Positions 49,301 to 62,090 of a stretch of 64,000 bases of DNA are shown one piece after another (the first letter of the stretch is position 1; every line of letters starts with the position of its first letter). The position numbers and the translations under genes are program-made. The stretch is from assembly GCF_900496995.4 (NCBI RefSeq), contig NC_044024.1, positions 12,154,698 to 12,218,697 of the forward strand, read 5' to 3'. The notes under the pieces are model-generated. The model made no database searches, was not told the DNA's origin, and saw only the letters and a list, made by a program, of their open reading frames with translations. This stretch comes from Aquila chrysaetos chrysaetos. Taxonomy: Eukaryota; Chordata; Aves; Accipitriformes; Accipitridae.

Positions 49301-50960
49301 GTGCTCTGCTTTCTGGAAGAAAAAGCTTCAGTATAATATGCCCAAAATACCTTTGCAGGGGAGTTTGCCAGGTGTTTGTACCTCATATGTGCTGTTGGCA
49401 TGCAAATACACAGGCCCTGGTGTTGCCATCAACCTTTGTATCAGGGGTTTGGGGTGTCAGCGCTCCCCGAAGGACTACTTCTTTTTTGTTCTGAGCGGAA
49501 TTGGCTAAAGCAGCTCTCTCCCTTCATTTCTGGACCCTGGTGCAGGGAGGTGGTGTGGGTGTGATTGGTGTAATTAGAATGCAACTTCCTGAATTGAGCA
49601 CACAACAAAGAGGAGTTTGAAGAAGGCAAAGAGTGCCAGTAAGAGAGACCTGTGCCCAAGGCTGCTGCTTGGAGAGGGTTTTGCTGTGATACAGCCTTTG
49701 TTCTGAGCACTGCACATGTTCTTAGGTCTGTTTATTGTGAAGTAGCCCCAGATTGGCCCGTTTTTTCCTCCTCTAGTGCCCCTAGAGAGCATGGAGAATT
49801 TGTCCTGAAAGTCTGGTGCGAACATATAGCCTTGGGCTGAGGAAAGGACACATTCTCTGTGTTCCTTCAGCTCATTCCCTCACAAGACTCTGGCCCTGGG
49901 CAGACTCCTCTGAAATAAAATGGAGCCTGTGTTCATGTATGCTTTAGCAGAGCCACCCAAACTGGGAACACACCTATAAAGCCAAAAGAAAAAGTCAAAC
50001 TCTCACGTGGAGCCTCCAGTTAAGGGGTACAGCAGAAGCAGGCAATGTCCTCCCTTCAGGCAGTAGCCCCTGCTCTCCTGGGGGTGCAGCACTCCACACT
50101 TTGAGAAAGGCTGTACTTGGGGAAAGAAACCTGTAGTCTGAATGTTTTTGTGATGATATTGGCCCATTTTTTGCAGCTGTGGGGTGGGTGATACAGAAGG
50201 GCTGTTAAGGTGCCAACCTAAAACCTTCAATCACAAGTCTAAGTCAAGTTCTTGGGGAAGTGGTTTGTGTTTGCCCTGGTTGTTCCTTGTGCTGCCTGTT
50301 GCGCCAGTAGGAGTTGCCTAAAGTTAGCACCTTCTTACGGAGTGCTTCCTTCCAGACAGACGATCGCTGTGCTGGGACAGAAACTCAACAGCTATTGGAA
50401 AGTGAAGATGGCACAGATGAATTTGGGAAATGTGGATGCAGCTTGCATGATAGCGTAGGAATCATTTTGCTGCTGCTCTGATCTTTGCCAGCGTTAAAAG
50501 CCTGGGGGCTTTCCCTTGGCCAAGGTGAGGTGGCAGTGTACCACCAGGAGGAGCAGAGGCTGCCGAGGGATGACTGGACTCCTTCCTATAGGGAATTGAG
50601 ATTTGAACCTGTGGAATTTGTCCTGGTGGTTACTGGGAGGGATGCGACACCATGGGCAGGGTGTCCCTGGGAGAGCGGAGACATGTTGGCTGCCCCGGAC
50701 CATCCCATGTCCTGTGCCAAATTAGCTGGGATTGATTTGGGGTCAGGTGACAGTGCTTGTTCTGAACAGCCTTTTCTGGTGTTTACTCCACACTTGAAAT
50801 ACTCAGACTGAGCATTGGTTTTTGCAGAGAGAGACCAGACCAGACATGGGTACAATGTGAAGAGTGTCTGAAGTGGAGGAAGCTCCCTGACCAGGTTGAC
50901 TCTACATTGTTACCAGAAAGCTGGTTTTGTCGTCTCTAGCCCCTTCCCAGATACAGGTGG
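43369..50960 (+). pseudogene. MORC4: MORC4 remnant: ATPase, S5-like and CW zinc-finger exons
   Basis: MORC4 is a nuclear GHKL ATPase that reads histone H3 with a CW zinc finger. Seen in order: 43369-43433 (RPRYLQS, then RPFGAVAEQL in another frame; donor GA instead of GT); 44024-44153 (DNA motif, then DNKTGMTPH where the family has DDGCGMTPH); 44709-44884 ([10 protein letters not shown] joined straight to SGSMRLGKD, so the GVFGNGF glycine loop is gone; stops at 44815 and 44866); 45666-45813, 46341-46500 and 46679-46810 open; 48725-48840 (TAG at 48776, then a shift after MMYHNNRL); about 50356-50458 (QKLNSYWK, TAG at 50456); CW exon 50828-50960 ([17 protein letters not shown] at 50937, fourth zinc Cys now Trp). 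The exon between 48841 and 50355 was not found. Several independent lesions make sequencing error an unlikely cause. Confidence 0.88.
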
Positions 50961-52367
50961 GAGACTCAGGAATTGAGTCCTGGATGACTTTTTTCCATGC
51001 CATCTCACATCCTTGAAATATAAATGTTTTCTGTCAAATGCTTGACTTCCTGCTTTCCTTCAACATACCTGTGAATGTAGATCTTCATTAAAATAGGCGA
51101 TGTTAAAATAGGAACATGTTACAGTATGCTTGCTTGAGTCACTGCCTGACCCCTTTTCTCTTGATGCCTTTAAAATAACAGCTTTTGATCTAGAGGAATC
51201 TGGCCATTTAAATTATAGTGCTTCTGAAGGATTGGATGGGTTTTAGTTAAATGTGCTGATTGAATTACAGTCAAATGGCAAAACTGCTAATAATAAAATA
51301 CAGTTTCTTGTTGAGATCTCCTGACCTGTTGGAGAATAAAAAAGCTTTATGTCCTTACCAAAAATATCAGCTTAAATGCTAAGCAGAAAGAACTGGTAGA
51401 GTTGGGACTGAGACCAGCTGTCGGGACGTTACTGAAGGAAATTCCTTTTCTCTGATCAACAAATTCCAGGGTGCAACCAGTTTATACGGCTGAATTGCTG
51501 TTATTTGTTGAAGTTCAGCATTCCACAAAGATAGATAAGATAGCCTTCATGATAAACTGTTAAGGAAATCAGTTGGCTCTGGAGGCTGAGGAGTAAGTTT
51601 TTATAGCCTAGAAACTAGATAATAAAGACACTTTTCAACAGAGAAGGAAGCTAATACAGGACTGCCTCCATTTAAAGCTCCTTGATACATTAAAAGTGAG
51701 TGATCTGGCAGAGGAAGCAGCACAGATTACAGATGGGAGACAGTTCTTTGTCAAGCCAGACAAACAGACTGTGGGATTCCTGAGTATCTTCAGACTGACC
51801 TGGTTCAACTGAGCAATCAGCAAGGTCATGGCAGACCAGAGCAAGCAAGTAAGGTACTGTAGAAGGAGTAATTAGGATTGCCTAGGTGTACAGATAATTT
51901 CAGTTAGCAGTATCATCTGAGGATGGAGACCTAAGAATGTGTTGGACAGTTCAGTGAAAACATCTATGCAGTACTTGTAGCTGCCAGAAAAGCAACAATT
52001 ACATTTCTGTTTTAAACCTGTATATGCAGGATTTTTATCTTGTGTTTCAGGACATCACTGCAAATGGATAGTGGTACTTAGAGGGAACTTTTCCAATAGA
52101 CTGTTTCCACATAACTCATGACTGTGACAGTTCCTTTCCTTTGAAGCAGCTGGTATTAGTGGTCTATGCTGCCCACATGGGTTATGATGCATTTCGCTGT
52201 CAACTCAAAACTGAAGCAGAAATGACTGGCATTATAAGTGGTGTGCTGAACTCTGTCTCATAGTCTGTACTTCATTTCGTCTATGTTATTTTGGGATTCA
52301 AGTAGCTCTTTTTCCCTTTAGCCGAAAGTTAAGCTAAGTTTGATTCTTCGGCTGTTTTCTTGATCTT

Positions 52368-52946
52368 TGTCGTGGTTTAACCCCAGCCAGCAACTAAGCA
52401 CCACGCAGCCGCTCACTCACCCCCCCCCCCACCCAGTGGGATGGGGGAGAAAATCGGGAAAAAGAAGCAAAACCCACGGGTTGAGATAAGAACAGTTTAA
52501 TAGAACAGAAAAGAAGAAACGAATAATGGTAATGATAACACTAATAAAATGACAACAGCAATAATGAAAGGATTGGAATGTACAAATGATGTGCAGTGCA
52601 ATTGCTCACCACCCACCGACCGGCACCCAGCTAGTCCCCCAGCGGCGATTCCCGCCCCCACTTCCCAGTTCCTATACTAGATGGGATGTCACATGGTATG
52701 GAATACCCTGTTGGCCAGTTTGGGTCAGCTGCCCTGGCTGTGTCCTGTGCCAACTTCTTGTGCCCCTCCAGCTTTCTCACTGGCTGGGCATGAGAAGCTG
52801 AAAAATCCTTGACATTAGTCTAAACACTACTAGCAGCAGCTGAAAACATCAGTGTTATCAACATTCTTCACATACTGAACTCAAAACATAGCACTGTACC
52901 AGCTACTAGGAAGACAGTTAACTCTATCCCAGCTGAAACTAGGACA
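52368..52946 (-). mobile_element. Solo LTR in the MORC4 remnant, antisense
   Basis: 579 bp, reads on the minus strand from TGTCCTAGTTTCAGCTGGG to GGTTAAACCACGACA. It has a perfect 5-bp target duplication ATCTT at 52363-52367 and 52947-52951. It is the same family as the LTR at 12946 and the nested one at 63067. It has a C-run of more than ten near 52420. Confidence 0.9.
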
Positions 52947-53914
52947 ATCTTCTTTTATCTGAAATCCTGAAGGATTAGAGACATTGCATAGATGTCCAAA
53001 CAATGGAGATTTTTGGTGGAAGAGCGGAGTCAAACTGTTCTTTCACACACTTAGGCATGGTTGACTGGTCTTGTTGCAGAAGCTGTTTGACACCCTAGGA
53101 GCAGGAATACAGTGATGAGGAGAAGTGACCCAGATACAGACAGAAATGCCAGAAGGGGTGAGTATATCCAGTTCCAGTTTGCAGCTCAGCTACCTGGAGC
53201 AAGGATGGGGGAAAGAGAGGCGTTGGGTGTCCTGCATACAGGAGATGTCTGCTGCTTTTCTCTTGTTGACCTGTTGTTCTCCAGGTGAAAGAACGTTTTA
53301 CCCCTTGGTAAGACAGCAAAGAGAAACCTGCTCTTTTTTTTCCCTTTTGTTGGTCTAGGGAGCTGGACGGAGAGAGGAAGAAGAGATTGTTATCATCCGG
53401 GGAGAGTGTGGAACAGCAAGTGAGGCAGGAGGGAGAAGGCTGCAGGAGTCGGCACGCGGAAAGTCTTGACACTTGATGCTGGAGGGCTTGGCAGGTTCTC
53501 AGTCCTGCCTCACTGTTATTCGTGTTCCCTCCTGTCAAGAGAGATGCCAACACGTGAAGGTGTCAGAGCATCACATAAAATGAGGCTTTGATTCTTATTT
53601 GTGTACAGCTTGGATGTGCTTAAAACTCTTAACAGTAACAGGGGTCAGGGCAGTTCCAGTCCCTGCGCTCAATCTTACCCTGTCCTGCCTAGTCCTAGTT
53701 CCTTCCTGCCTCTCCTGGCTAGAAGAGGATGCAGGGAGCTGTATGTTTCCTCTCTTGGGGTTGCAGCACTGGTCCTGTGTGGCCTCTTTCCCCATTTTCA
53801 GGTTAACTGGTTATATTAAAGACTCTGATGTTTTGAATTTTCAGGAGAAGTGTCTTTTGGACACGGCTGCCCAGGATGGGTTCTCCAGGGAGCTCTGTGA
53901 CACTGCAGCAAGGA

Positions 53915-56900
53915 ACTTTTCATGGCAGTTGGTGTTTCAAAGACTGCTGCAAATTGTGACGCTCCCATTTGGCTCTTCCCTTTTGGAATGAAGGTGAGAT
54001 GCGGTGAGCAGCTCCAGTGCTGGCATGACCTGTAGCGGAACTCTCTGGCACAGTGTACCAGGGGGTTTCGTGATCTGGGGAAACCTTGCGGTACTGGAGA
54101 GACCCACCAGGAGCTGGCAGCTCATGTGAGAGCAGCTGATGAGACCTGGGTGGTGCCAGGAGCAGCCATGGCCAAGCCCCCAAAGCTATAAAGGAAACCC
54201 CTTCCCAGGTGCCAGGCTGCAGAGCGTGCCCTACTCTTACACCAGTACTGGATGGCTGCAGTGAGTACACCTGTGGGAGGTGCGCCCCAGCAGAGGAACT
54301 CCTCAGCTTAGTGGCAGAGCTCCGGGAGGTGGTGATTAGGTTGAGGAATATCGGGGAGTCCAAGAGAGAGAGAGATTGCTGGAACCACACCCTACCTTTC
54401 CTGGGACAGGCCTGTCGGGCAGACAGGACACATGATCTGGAGGATTCCCTATCCTCTCTCCACCTGGCAGAATGTGGTGACTTAAGGGACGGGGGGAATG
54501 GCAACAAGTTCCTGCCTCACGCAGCAGGCACATTTCCTCCATGACTACCCCACCTTCCCAGGTGCCCTTGCATAATAGGTAAGAGGCTCTGCAAGTAGAA
54601 CCACAGTGATGAGGACAATGGTCCATCGAGATTGGAGGTTTTGCCAAGGTCAAGTTGGCCTGTGCCCCATATCAAAATTGCTTCCATTAAGAAAAAAAGA
54701 CAGGTTATTGTCATAGGAGACCCTCTTCTGAAGGTCCAATATTCTGACCAGTTAGTAAGGTCCCCTGGGAATCTGCTTTTGAATGTACTTGAGTCAATGA
54801 ATGCTGGTCACTTTTTAAGAGCCATCCCTTAAGAGCACAGAACCAGTCAATTCAGAAGTGTTGAAAGTCAAGAAAGTGGGGCAGAAGGCCGGCTTGGATG
54901 AGCAGGGATGTTCTGCTAGAACTTAGGTGGAAAAGGAAAGTGGAAGCAAGGACAGGCAAGACAGGAGGACTACAGAGATGCTCTTCGCCATTGTAGGGAG
55001 AAAATTCATGTGGCCAAAGCTCGATTAGAGTTCAAGCTGGCCAGTACTGTGAAGGACAACAAAAAGGGTTTTTTTAAAATATGTTAACAGCAAAAGGAGG
55101 ATCAGAGATAACATTGGTCCATTACTTGACAAGGTCAGTCACCTCACAAATAGGGACATAGACAAAGCAGAGACCTTTAATGCCTTCTTCACCTCTGTCT
55201 TCAACTCCAGTGATGGGCCCTGGGACCCCAGAGCCCTGTGTTGGAAGACCATGGCTGGGGAGATGATAAACTCGCAGCCAAACCTGAACTTGTTTGAGAC
55301 TTGCTGCTCCAGCTGGATGCACATAAGTCTATGGGGCCCAATGGGATTCATCCCAGGGTACTGAAAGAACTGGACGACACCATCATGTGACCTCTTTCCA
55401 TTATTTTTCAACCATCTTGTGAGTCTGGAGAGGTCCCAGTCAACTGGAAGCTGGCAAATGTTGTCCTAATTTTCAAGAAGGGTAAGAAGGAAATTACAGG
55501 CCTGTCAGTCTTACTTCAGTGCCTGGTAAAATTATGGAGAGTTATTATTCTGGGAGTTATTGAAAAACACTTGAGAGACAATGCAGTCATTGGTCATAGC
55601 CAGCATGGGTTCATGAGGGGAAAGTCCTGTTTAATGAACTTCATTTCCTTTTATGACAAGATTACCCATCTAGTTGACCAAGGAAAGTCAGTAGATGTGG
55701 GATTTTGGGATTTTAGCAAAGCTTTTGATACTGTCTCTCACAGTATCCTTCTGGACAAAATGTCCAACACACAGCTAGACAAGTCCATAATATGATGGGT
55801 GAACAATTGGCTGACAGGTCAGGCTCAAAGGATTATAGTAAATGAGGTTACATCAGGCTGGCAGCCAGTCACCAGTGGCGTTCCCCAGGGCTCAATTTTA
55901 GGGCCAGTGCTCTTCAATGTTTTTATAAATGATCTGGATGCAGGAATTGAATGTACTTAAGTAAGTTTGCCAACGATACTAAACTAGGAGGAGCTGTGGA
56001 CTACCCTGAGGGCAGAGAGGCCTTAGAGAGATCTGGATAGACTAGAGAGCTGGGCAATCACCAATCATATGAAGTTTAACAAGAGCAAGTGCTGGATTCT
56101 GCACCTGGGATGGGGTAATCCTGGTTATACATGCAAACTGGGGGATGAGAGGCTGGAGAGCAGCCCTACGGAAAGACATCTGGGGGTTTGGTTTGGGCAA
56201 GTTGAATATGAGTCAACAGTGTGCCCTGGCAGCCAAAAGGGCCAACCGTGTCCTGGGGTGCATCAAGCACAGCATAGCTAGCCGGTCAAGGGAGGCGATT
56301 GCCCCATTCCACACCGCACTGGTGTGGCCCCACCTCGAGTACTGTGTGCAGTTTTGGGCGCCTCAATGTAAGAAGGACATGAAACTATTAGAGTGTGTCC
56401 AGAGGAGGGCGACCAAGATGGTGAAAGGCCTTCAGGGCAAGACCTAGGAGGAGCAGTTCAGTTCACTTGGCTTGTTCAGCCTGGAGAAGAGAAGGCTGAG
56501 GGTGGACCTCATCCCAGTCTACAACTTCCTCATGGTGGGCAGTGGAGGGGGAGGTGCTGATCTCCTCTCTCTGCTGACCAGCAATAGGAAATGGAGTGAA
56601 ACTGCATCAGGGGAAGTTGAAATGGGACATTAGGAGAAAATTAAGAGGGTGGTCATTCACTGGAACAGGCTCCCCAGGGAAGTGGTCATGGCACCCAGCC
56701 TGTCAGAGTTCAAGGCACGTCTGGACAATGCTCTTAGTCATATGGTTTAGATTTAGGTAGTCCTGTGAGGAGCAGGGAGTTGGGCTTGATGATCCTTGTG
56801 GGTCCCTTTCAACTCAAGGTATTCTGATTCTACTTGACAGATCAACGGTGAAGAAAGCCCCACGCCTCAGCAGTGGAGACAGAGGAGGAAGAGAATTGCA

Positions 56901-57525
56901 GGTCCATAACAAACAGGAGCAGGAGGATATAATGGAGTGTAAGAATGTGAAAAGACCAGTGTAGAATCTCTTTGTGGAACTGAAGACTATTTCAGCAGTG
57001 TGGGATGTACTCCGGTGCAAGGTAATGAATTTGTGGCTGTGCATCCCTGCTGGTTTGGAGGGTTTTGGAGAGAGCAGGTCAAAGTGGGTTGAGGAGGAAT
57101 CACTTCTCTATAAAGAATGTAGTAGGCTTCTTCCTTATCTGCTGACTCTTAACTTCTTCAGGCCTGGCAAAGCTCTTTTTATCTTGCTGATTGATATAAT
57201 TCCTGTGCCTGCACCCTCCTTGCATTTCAGGTGGAGAAAATTGAGCATGAAAAGTGTTGCCTGAAAACAGAGTTCTTGACATGCCAACAGGAACTGGCAC
57301 TGCTCAGAGCTCAGAAGATAGAAGGGTTGCCCTGCAGCAAGAAATACACGTGTTAGTGCCAAGCTGTGTGGCAGAAGCGGAAAGCAAAGCTGGCGAGGTC
57401 TGCAGAGGAGAAGGCTGAACTGACAGAGAGACACAGGAATACAGAGATGCACTTAAGGGTGCTGAGGGAGGCACAGGTTTCCTGCAGGGGCCCAGAGAAG
57501 GAAGACCTGAAGAGGTCAGAGCTGT
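53915..57525 (+). pseudogene. MORC4: MORC4 3' exons, duplicate A, split by a CR1 LINE
   Basis: At about 53930-53994 one frame reads MAVGVSKTAANCDAPIWLFP, matching the MORC4 block around FVAVVGVAKG...GAPIQLIPF. A CR1 insertion then separates it from 56837 onward, which continues as in duplicate B. A later exon starts at 57231 after a TTTCAG acceptor: VEKIEHEKCCLKTEFLTCQQ and, after an in-frame TAG at 57354, coiled-coil sequence rich in Lys and Glu (AEEKAELTERH, EMHLRVLREAQVSC). The order matches the C-terminal coiled coil of MORC4. The region 56837-57525 is about 97% like duplicate B, much closer than the part before the CR1. Confidence 0.8.
53996..56836 (+). mobile_element. CR1 LINE, internally deleted
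   Basis: The 5' part (54209-54544) resembles the CR1 ORF1 region (CGRCAPAEELLSLVAELREVV). The reverse transcriptase part of ORF2 runs from about 55100 to 56450 with stops: SQHGFMRGKSCLMNF, then GFWDFSKAFDTVSHSILLDK and [14 protein letters not shown]. The endonuclease seems missing. The 3' end carries the CR1 tail (gatccttgtgggtccctttc) and short ATTCT repeats, ending near 56836. The element is on the + strand and inactive. Confidence 0.88.
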
Positions 57526-60234
57526 GGGTTGGCTGGTTGACAGTCCCTGTCACCCCTAAGGTGGGGGGAGAGGGCAGGAGTCATCGTGGGCTGCTGTTTC
57601 CATAGGACACTGCTTCCCTGGTATCCATCACCCTGCTGTATAGGTAACTGGGTTGTAAGTGAGGATCCTGCTGTTGTGAGGAGGTAGAATCACCAGATGA
57701 ATCCAAATAATTGATCCGGCTTCAAAGATGCCCTACGGAAAGGTGCTTTGTCCATACTTTGTCTATCCTATACTGTGGCACCTTGTTGCTGGATCTCTCG
57801 CACAGTGTTGGGTCTGTAATGGAGATAACATCCCTGGTAGCCAAACGGGTGTTAGAGGGACTGGGAGCTGATCTTTCCTGGTTGAGTCCCAAGGATAGTT
57901 ATTGCTGGGGGATCTTGATTTAATACCTGGGTGGTGGAACCTGCACAGAAAAGGCTCAGTTGTCTTACTGTGCCTCTTTCCTCTTGGCTAAGGCTTGGTT
58001 TCTTGTGGTGCAACTGACATATTGAAGGGCTGTTGTTCACACTTTTTTCAAGCTCACTTCTCCCCCAGGTGTCGTTCCCTGCATCAATGCCCTTGTCTGC
58101 TTGGACCAGTAGTTTCACCTGCACTGTGAAGCTGGAGGCTGAAGAAAAAGGGACTGCTGACTTTCCCCCTTTTCTCAAAAAGATGACCATAGTCCAGAGA
58201 GGAGATGGACCTCAGGAGAAGACCAGACCCTTAACAGCAAGGTAAGGGGTAGGTTGCAGGCTACTGCCTCACACCATGTTCTGTCTTCTGTCCCTTGTTT
58301 GTGGTCTGCACTGAGGCCATGTGGAAGGTCTTGGTGAGATGCAGTTTGCTGCAAGGAGCCCTGGCCAGAGCTAGTGGATCTGTCCTGCGTAGTCTTACCT
58401 TCCCTCCCTTTTTGGGAGGGGGGTCTGCAGGACTCAAATGCTCCTTCATCCTCTTGTGTCCAGAGTGAGAAGGGGAGCAGGGTGGAACAGAGGGAAGAAC
58501 AGAAATCCTTGCCAAGTTGGTGTTTTTAAATCCTCCTGGTTTCTGTGTATCAGTGTTAACACCTTCACACCCCTGTGAGCTAAATTCATCTCCATGCGTA
58601 CAGTCTCCAGCCCTGTGGTCAGTCTGGATGCAGCTGGTGTGACTGCCTGTCCACTGCTGGAGCATTCAGCTCGCTCTGTCTATGAATTGCTCTGTACAGA
58701 GGACATCTTTACCCAAGAGAAGCCAGATACCTTTTGGCTTCCAGCAAGGAATCAGGTTTCTGGCTGAGAGAATTTCTCTGGATAGTTCTCACAGTCTCTT
58801 CAACTTTTGGGGAGGGGGTTGAGATATGATTGATTGATTGACTGATTTTCAACTTCTTTCTTTCACTGCCTCCCGAAACCCTTACTGCCCATGTCATGAC
58901 AGAGCAATGTGGGCTGCTCCCACACGGTGGCACTACTTGCCTGGCTGAGGGGCTGCCTGGCTGTGTCCTGCACTTGTCCCTTCTGCGTGGACACTGGGCC
59001 TGCCCACCGGTTGCCCAGGGAAAGGCCTGCAATGGGGCTGCTGGTTTGTTATGAGAGCAGTCGAGGGGACCTTGGCATCTCTCTCTCTGTGGCCCTTTGC
59101 ACGTGATGCAGCTGGTTGGTGGATTGCAGATCTAACTGGTTGACCTGCTCCTCCTGGCAGGATCTTGGGGAGGGAGAAGGCCACTGGGTTACACCAGCTT
59201 TGAAAACATTGTGTGATAAGAACAGTCCTGCTCATCCCTAGCTGGCTCAGAGCAGTAATTCTCAAAGCCGCTTCTCTCATCATGATGGTGGGGCCAAACA
59301 TCTCCTGTTGCTCCTGTTTTCCCTGCCCAGGCCCCTCTTGTTTCTCTTCACTGCTGCCATGCTGAACTACTTTTTCCAAACATGAGCTCTCCACAGCACC
59401 TCCAACAAGCTCCATCAACTTCTTTGCTCTCCAACCCTGTTCATCTCTCCCAACATCTTTATAACTCCCCCAGGCTCTTCTTTTTCCTGTGTTCCTCCTT
59501 GTGCCCACATTCCTTGTCCTGTTTGCCCAGCACTGTTGGGAATCCGTCCAAGGGCCTGGGCCATAGCACAGACTTACAGATGGACTGGGACTGGCCTTTC
59601 CCATCCTGAAGTCAGGCTTTTGATTGCATTACAAATCGGTCAGGTATCCAGGGCACTGACAGGCACAAGATCTGGTTGGGTTTGTGGACAAACATGCTCC
59701 AAATAATTTTATAGCTGAAGAAGCTTGAAATGGCAGCCCATCAGAAACATACCTGCCTGCCATGTTTAGTGAAATGTGTCAGGCAGGTGTATTTCAGACA
59801 GGACATTTAGCAAATTTCTGTGGGTTTTTTCTTCAGAGACTGCAGTTCAACCCCACTGCTATCTCAGATGGGAGACAGGCAGTGAGGCTGGTTAGGTAGG
59901 GAACCAGGGTCTTTGGGCTTTGTAGCTCTGCTACTGACATGTCCCCTGCGTGAAATGAGCATGATAGCTGCTTGTCCTAAAATGAGAGTGAGCGTCAGGA
60001 GCATTATGCTATAGAGAGAGGCTGATGCCATGAGTTTCTCTCAGCAGCAGTCCTCTGTGCTGGGGCAGCAAACACCTGGCCAGCTGGAGGATTGATCCCC
60101 ACAGTCACGGGATTGGTAGTTTGCTACAGCTACAGCAGGTATTGAGGTCTGAGGTTAGCTGTGCTGTGAACTGGGGGCACTTCAGCCTGCTCAACCTCTC
60201 TTTTTCTTTTTTCTTTTTCTTTCTTTTTTTTTCC
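57526..60234. other. Between MORC4 duplicates; one exon-like frame
   Basis: No known gene was recognised. A stretch 58069-58241 looks like an exon: CCCCCAG before it, an open frame (KLEAEEKGTADFPPFLKKM and more), and AAG|gtaagg after it. It does not match MORC4 as I know it. A (TGAT)n-like run lies near 58828-58846. A pyrimidine tract of about 50 bases at 60180-60235 is the acceptor of the next MORC4 exon. Confidence 0.45.
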
Positions 60235-62090
60235 CCAGCAAGCCGAAGTTCACCATAAAAGAAGAAATACTGGAAAAGCATGGCAACCTAGTGGAAGCTT
60301 CACCCCCAGACCTGACTTGTCTCAGTCCTCCTACTTCTCCCCTTCAGAAGATCTTTGCAGTACCTTACCAAGAAAGGGAAAAACTTCTGTATATAAACCA
60401 GGAGGATATGAATGTAGGTGGCAGCTTGCACACCTGTCTGCTCAAAAAGCAGCTGGCAATCTGAGCAGCACCATCCCTGCTAAGTGTATCATGCTGCCTC
60501 AAGGCAGAGACTCCAGCATTACCCAGTAGCTCAGCAGGAGATCAGAAGGAGACTGGTGTGGCCCAGGGGAAGCTGGAAAAGCAAATGTCAAACTTAATAG
60601 CAGAAAGACAGGCTACAGACTTAAGTGTGCATGTAAATTCATACAGGAGGACGAAAGACATAGACAAGGGGTTCTTTGTGGCAGTTGGTGTTTTGAAGGC
60701 TGCTGCAAGTGGTGAAGCTCCCCCTCGGCTCTTCCCTTTGGATGGAAGGCAAGACTTGACAGATCAAAGGTGAAGAAAGGCCCATGCCTCAGCAGTGGAG
60801 ACAGAGGAGGAAGAGAATTGCAGGTCCATAACAAACAGGAGCAGAAGGACATAATGGAGTGTGAGAATGTGAAAAGACCAGTGTAGAATCTCTTTGTGGA
60901 ACTGAAGACTATTTCAGCAGTGTGGGATGTGCTCTGGTGCAAGGTAATGAATTTGTGGCTGTGCATCTCTGCTGGTTTGGAGGGTTTTGGAGAGAGCAGG
61001 TCAAAGTGGGTTGAGGAGGAGTCACTTCTCTATAAAGAACGTAGTGGGCTTCTTCCTTATCTGCTGACTCTTAACTTCTTCAGGCCTGGCAAAGCTCTTT
61101 TTATCTTGCTGCTTGTGCTGGTTTTAGCTGGCATAGAGTTAATTTTCTGCATAGTAGCTTGTATGGTGCTATGTTTTAGTGTTGTGACTAAACCAGCCTT
61201 GATAACACACCCATTTTTTAGCTATTGCTGAGCAGTACTTACACAGAGTCAAGGCCTTTTCTGCTTCTCACACCACCCTGCCAGTGAGCAGGCTGGGGGG
61301 GGGCACAAGAAGTTGGGAGGGAACACAGCTGGGACAGCTGACCCCAACTGACCAAAGGGATATTCCAGACCATATGATGTCATGCTCAGCATAGAAAGCT
61401 GGGGGAAGAAGGGGGAAGGGGCAGACTTTCAGAGTGATGGCATTTGTCTTCCCAAGTAACTGTTAAGCGTGATGGAGCCCTGCTTTCCTGGAAATGACTG
61501 AACACCTGCCTGCCAATGAGAAGTGGTGAATGAATTCCTTGTTTTGCTTTGCTTGCATGCATGGCTTTTGCTTTATTAAACTGTCTTTATCTCAACCCAC
61601 GAGTTTTTACTTTTACCCTTCTGATTCTCTCCCCCATCCCACTGGGGCAGAGTGTGCAGGTGGCTGTGTGGGGCTTAGTTACTGGCCAGGGTTAAGCCAC
61701 AGCAGTCCTTTTTGGTGCCCAATGTGGGGCATGAAGGGTTTGAGATAATGACAGATTTGATTGGAATATGCTAGATCAAATTTATAGCTGTTATTGCTGT
61801 TTAGCTATTAATTGGCAGGCTCCTGTGCTTGCCACAGGGCTTGCTTGCCTTACTGTATATAAGAGTCTAGTGCTCGTTAGTGGCTGCTTTTTGCTTTTGT
61901 TGCTTGCTGTACTGCTTATCATCTTACTCTGCTGTGCCTGGGAACATTTTGATAACAGCAATGCTGATGCGCCTAGGCTGGCAGATGGCCAGGGCATTGC
62001 TGCTGTTTCTGTGCTGCTGTATTGGACAGGCTGGAACTCCAGTGTGAACTCGAGTCAAAGGGACTGTGACCTGTGGATGAGTCGATGGAG

